Shown here: positions 60,368-64,000 of the stretch, one piece after another | Layout of the letters: each line of letters begins with the position of its first letter | Position numbering within the stretch: the stretch's first letter is position 1 | Assembly: GCF_964204645.1 (NCBI RefSeq) | Contig: NC_134025.1 | Span: 1,741,001-1,805,000, forward strand | Direction: 5' to 3' | Origin: Tubulanus polymorphus | Taxonomy: Eukaryota > Nemertea > Palaeonemertea > Tubulaniformes > Tubulanidae | DNA: 64,000 bases | Made by a program: the position numbers and the translations under genes | The notes under the pieces: model-generated | Database searches by the model: none | Told to the model about the DNA's origin: nothing | Seen by the model: only the letters and a program-made list of their open reading frames with translations

Positions 60368-61648
60368 TCAGACTGAATGAGCTTCTAATTTATCTATTTA
60401 CCTCCTGAAAGTTATTGTGTTGATAATCGAAGGTTTGAGTCGTAAATGAACCGTGATTATAATCAACTCCATGCGGCTCATCCTGAAAATATATCAACCA
60501 CAAAAACAATCAGAAAATCCATAAAACCCTTGTTGGAATCTGTGCTGCCCTCTCAGTTGAACAAATTGGTCTTTGATAGTTCATTCTGGTCATGTGATGT
60601 TGAATTAACTCATTACTGAAATTTCAAAATCTAAGTCTCAAACAGAAACTGAACAAACTGGGAACAAGGAGAAACTGAACAAACTGGGGACAGGGAGAAA
60701 CTGAACAAACTGGGGACAGAGCGAAACTGAACAAACTGGGAAAAAGGAGAAACTGAACAAACTGGGGACAAGGAGAAACTGAACAAACTGGGGACAGAGC
60801 GAAACTGAACAAACTGGGAACAAGGAGAAACTGAACAAACTGGGGACAGGGAGAACATGAAACATTGTTTCATACTTTTTCATCAAGTTGATTTTGTTGT
60901 TCTTGTTGTGCTCTCCAGTTCTCTCCGTAGATCCACTGTTGAGCGATAGCAGACGGTGCCAGACCTGCCGCCCAACTCCAATCAGAACCAGGTGCGTTAT
61001 GTCGTATCCTTGGTGCTGCAGGTGCGGGATGAACAGCTGCTGAAATATAATCACAAACCAAATATTGATTACTGAGTTTACGCGATATTTGATAGCCTCG
61101 GGTCATCATCTACCCCACCTAACTGTTTATTACAATTCACTAGCAGATTGTACCTCAGAGAGAGTTAAATCAGTCCGAAGAGATCTGAGGCCGATGCAGC
61201 AAACGTATTATCAATTCTATCAAGAAGGTTCATAATAAACCGACCAAAACAGATTTCAACCTTAAAAATCACATCATTATCTCTACTTATCAATTAATGC
61301 ACAAGGGATAAGCAGTTTTAGTACCTGGTGGTAAATGTCTATGTTGTATAGAATGATTCGAGTTGTTTATTGGTGGTGGTGGGGGTGGGTAACTAATATG
61401 CAACGTCGTCGGAACATCTGAAGCTTCTTTATGAGCGATCCACTGTTTTGCTAAAGCCGCCCAATCAACTACAATACAATGTAAAAAAATACACGATGAA
61501 CGATAAGATAAGTTGAGATTTTATTTGAAGAACGGTGTTTCTTACCTTGTTCATGAGGCATACTTTGATACATTTGTTGTTGCATTTGCCACGAACCACC
61601 AGGTCCTGGTCCTGGTCCTGGTCCTCCCCACGGCTGATTAGACCACAT
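56320..61648 (-). CDS. PNISR: PNISR, arginine/serine-rich splicing-associated protein
   Basis: Eleven coding exons: 61546-61648, 61325-61468, 60876-61039, 60402-60482, 60102-60318, 59754-59947, 59504-59671, 59310-59421, 58380-58430, 58077-58247 and 56320-57353, all in phase, giving 812 residues against 805 in human. Signatures: VDWAALAKQWIAHKEAS (human IDWAALAQAWIAQREAS), LPAWIREGLEKME near 244-256, NWLTEILLGVTSEEIETVA, AKQLARSTALASI, and an acidic SGSEDEEKSDD block. A long last exon carries RS and SRSPRR repeats (about residues 735-775). PNISR is a nuclear-speckle RS-domain protein linked to pre-mRNA splicing. Gln and Ala runs come from CAA and GCA repeats. Introns contain a 26-bp minisatellite and a tRNA-like hairpin, and a foldback element lies just upstream of the start. 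Confidence 0.95.
57910..57960 (+). repeat. tRNA/SINE-like hairpin in a PNISR intron
   Basis: An imperfect 12-bp stem (TCAAGGGGTTCG paired with CGAATCCCTTGA, one mismatch) encloses sequence with an A-box match, TAGCGTAGTGG at 57934-57944. The A box overlaps a B-box match, GGTTCGAATCC at 57944-57954, by one base. A real tRNA has about 30 or more bases between the boxes, so this is a degenerate tRNA-derived remnant at best. Confidence 0.45.
60337..60366. repeat. (AATC)n microsatellite
   Basis: About seven tetranucleotide copies in a PNISR intron. Confidence 0.95.
60643..60857. repeat. 26-bp minisatellite in a PNISR intron, about 8 copies
   Basis: Tandem copies of GAAACTGAACAAACTGGGGA plus a variable six-base end (CAAGGA, CAGGGA or CAGAGC). 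The variants are shuffled between copies. Minus-strand open frames here are repeat artefacts. Confidence 0.95.
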
Positions 61649-61740
61649 CTTATATTACTGAGCGATCGAAATATCTGGAAAATTAATCGCACGTTGGGTC
61701 TGGGTGGGGAACTGTCTGTAAAAAACGATTAAAAACAGAC

Positions 61741-62865
61741 TAATGTCTATTTATTAATGGATGAGACCTGTTTTTCTTGGATATTTTGCTTAATTTTTGG
61801 GGTACATACCTCATTTATGTCTTAACAGAATGCCAAAAATCGCGGACAACAACTGAATATCCGATATATTTCCAGTTCTGTACCAATTAGATGGATTGGC
61901 AAAAAGACTCCTTAAGTCCAATTGAATGAGAGAGAAAATCCTCCATTTTGTGAAATTTCTTGAATTTTTACATTGTCACCATGCCTACGTAATGAAGTTA
62001 TTTTTCTTGTGGGGTCTCAACAACTAAATCAGGGTGGCGTAGGCATGGTAACAATGTTCAAATCCAAGAAACTTGACAAAATGGAGGATTTTCTCTCTCA
62101 TTCAACTGGACTTAACCCTTTCGCTGCGTACACGCTTGCACCGCCCCCTACGTAAGGTATTTTCCGAAAAATTCGATTTTTTTCAAATTGTTTTTAACCC
62201 CGATTTTTCGCGTTTTTATCGAAGATTATGATGTTATTTAGTGAAAATCAGTAAAAAATCATACCAACAGCCTTTTCTGTAGGGGGGGGGGCGTGTTGGG
62301 GGGGTCAGGATGGGTTAAAAATTTTTTTTTTTCAGTTTTTCACCCAAGTGCCTATCTCAGTCTTTGGTGATTGATGCTACGGTGTGGATGAAAGAAATTC
62401 AATTGATATGGGATATCCTTTTCCGCTGGTAGAGGTACGTAAGTGGGGAGCCATCTCAATCCCGCGCAAATTACCATGTGCTCAACAGGCTGACAGCACC
62501 AACTACTGACGCATTTTCGCCATCTGTTGTTTAGAAAGCTAACTATCTTGTCTTACATGCGTTTCCATACTGTTTGCTGTGTACGCGTTCGAGTTATAAA
62601 TCAATAGGTGCATGACGTTTCTACAACGTCATACGCACAGCAAGTGTCACTCATATGACGTTTCCAAAACGTCACAAGTAGCGAAAGGGTTAAGGAGTCT
62701 TTTTGCCAATCCATCTAATTGGTACAGAACTGGAAATATATCGGATATTCAGTTGTTGTTCGCGATTTTTGGCATTCTGTTAAGACATAAATGAGGTATG
62801 TACCCCAAAAAGTAAGCAAAATATCCCAGAAAAACAGGTCTCATCAATTAATAAATAGACATTAA
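61741..62865. mobile_element. foldback element with ~250-bp arms, interrupted by a MITE
   Basis: Left arm 61741-61989, loop 61990-62037, right arm 62038-62115 continued at 62694-62865. Without the insertion the arms are 249 and 250 bases and closely matched; the outer 170 bases differ at only a few positions and the inner 75 bases more. The ends are TAATGTCTATTTATTAAT and its inverse, possibly with a TA target site. It lies about 90 bases upstream of the PNISR start codon, so its left end falls in the PNISR 5' region. I saw no coding capacity. Confidence 0.92.
62116..62689. mobile_element. piggyBac-type MITE inserted at TTAA in the foldback arm
   Basis: A 574-bp element flanked by TTAA at 62112-62115 and 62690-62693. 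Its ends are CCCTTTCGCT and AGCGAAAGGG, a perfect 10-bp inverted repeat. Removing the element and one TTAA restores continuity with the opposite foldback arm, which carries a single TTAA at 61912-61915. It is non-coding, with a G run near 62.28 kb and T runs inside. Its ends resemble those of the MITE at 12518-12805. Confidence 0.92.
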
Positions 62866-63636
62866 TAACTTAAGTAAAGAAAGTAGACACTACATTTTGC
62901 GGATGTTTTTGATCAGTTCTCTGTGAACTGTGCATAGATTTCAACAAACCGAATGAAAATTGAAATGATTTATAAATTCTTTTGAAATACTTACACTATG
63001 ATTTATGGATATAAACGCTTAGAATTATGATCTAATTTTGTCGATATAGCCTCACTCTTTTCACTATCTAGGGCTCGCAATGGCTGCCGCGTATCAGTCA
63101 CTTGCCAGGGCGGGTTTCTATGTCCGCTCCGTAATCCGATTACAACTGTCAGCCGCGCTTGCCAGGGCAAGTGTTGCGGGAGCGATCTACGTTTTATGAA
63201 AAATATTACTATAACTCCTCATTCTGATTTATTGTTGTAAAGAATTGAACTTTTGCTTATGAGATTAGTTTTATGTATGTATATGTCTCATTATCTGCCT
63301 TCTGTATACCTGAACTTGGCAGTCGCTAATAATTCAAATACACTACAGTAATTCAAACTGTTGAAAAATTCAGAACGTAAATTTCAGAAAAATGGTTTAA
63401 TCCAGTCTGAACGATCCACAGGTTACCGATAACGAACCACAAATATCAACAATGAATATCGGAATAGTACGAATAAAATCAGTGTTTTATTTACAGATTC
63501 AACCATTCATTTTCCAAACATAGAGCGACGATAACTATAAGCAATGATTTAATCAGCTATTCAGTGTGATTAGATATATAAATTATCAATTTAAACATGA
63601 TGACAGATAGTTATAGATCATTGTAGGAAATAATAA
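62866..63636. other. intergenic region between PNISR and the next gene
   Basis: Only short unsupported open frames. A GC-richer patch near 63.07-63.19 kb repeats CTTGCCAGGGC-like words and may be a dispersed repeat fragment. Confidence 0.5.
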
Positions 63637-63750
63637 CTAATGACTGGTCAGCTCTTCTAACACCAACTCCTTCTGATTCTGAAGTTCACCAAATTGTTTT
63701 TGAAGTTCTCTTTCACGTTCCTTCTGTCGAGTGACATCTTCAGTAAGAGA
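63637..63750 (-). CDS. last coding exon of a coiled-coil protein, rest beyond window
   Basis: A phase-0 acceptor (TATTTCAG) opens 37 codons ending at TAG: SLTEDVTRQKERERELQKQF, then a helical heptad-like stretch ending LVLEELTSH. The charge pattern and leucine spacing indicate a coiled coil. The rest of the gene lies to the right. I cannot name the protein from this exon. It is in the same orientation as PNISR and about 2 kb upstream of it. Confidence 0.65.
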   Translation of the reverse strand, partial: SLTEDVTRQKERERELQKQFGELQNQKELVLEELTSH

Positions 63751-64000
63751 CTGAAATAATAAGGGTGGCCACTTTTATTTCACTTGTTTAATACTTGGGT
63801 TGTATATACAGCTGACTCCGCCGGTCTGGAATATTGCAGGACTGATAAATTCTTTCTCTCCCCGTGAATTCCGGGACAGTTGGAGTAGGGGGAGCTGTTA
63901 TCACAATGAATTGGAGAACATTTTATGGTACAGTCAAACTCCGATATACAACCCCCTGATAAACCATCATCCCTGCCTAATACCAGGTTCTGAGAACAGA

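Noticed and set aside
60624-61054. Overlapping minus-strand frames with repeated CSVSPCPQFVQF-like peptides.
   Set aside because: They come from the 26-bp minisatellite in a PNISR intron.

Overview
This is a stretch of an AT-rich, intron-rich animal nuclear genome. Six genes can be assigned to families by reading exons on both strands and checking that each splice junction keeps reading phase: an ITPRID/TESPA1-family gene, legumain, a USP16/45-type deubiquitinase, FOXO, a TEX11-like gene and PNISR. The ortholog set, short GT-AG introns and abundant small repeats point to a bilaterian invertebrate. A lophotrochozoan is plausible, but the sequence alone does not prove it. No bacterial, plasmid or CRISPR features were seen.

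Layout, left to right. Positions 1-6962 (minus): an ITPRID/TESPA1-like gene that runs off the left edge. A second possible first exon lies at 19836-19857, so 7-19.8 kb may be a large first intron. That interval holds a 16-copy 53-bp palindromic satellite, a TTAA-flanked MITE, a tRNA-derived SINE candidate and a ~20-bp minisatellite. Positions 22370-27150 (minus): a complete legumain gene with two equal-length alternative copies of one exon. Positions 28460-33479 (plus): a USP16/45-like gene that lacks the family's N-terminal zinc finger. Positions 33.5-40.4 kb: MITEs, then AT-rich sequence that probably includes a long FOXO 3'UTR. Positions 40442-44825 (minus): a two-exon FOXO gene. Positions 46641-47746 (minus): a small unrecognised gene, head-to-head with a TEX11-like gene at 48506-50997 (plus) that holds only the C-terminal half of the family. 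Positions 51428-54385 (minus): an unrecognised multi-exon gene. Positions 56320-61648 (minus): PNISR. Positions 61741-62865: a foldback element with a piggyBac-like MITE inserted in one arm. Positions 63637-63750 (minus): the last exon of a coiled-coil gene that continues off the right edge.

The genes are unrelated in function (proteolysis, ubiquitin removal, insulin-pathway transcription, meiosis, splicing, calcium-release regulation), and nothing suggests a joint system. The most notable observations are the frame-enforced mutually exclusive legumain exons, the TTAA insertion whose empty site is preserved in the opposite palindrome arm, the domain losses in the USP16/45-like and TEX11-like proteins, the two candidate first exons of the ITPRID-like gene, and the hairpin-rich satellite and foldbacks.
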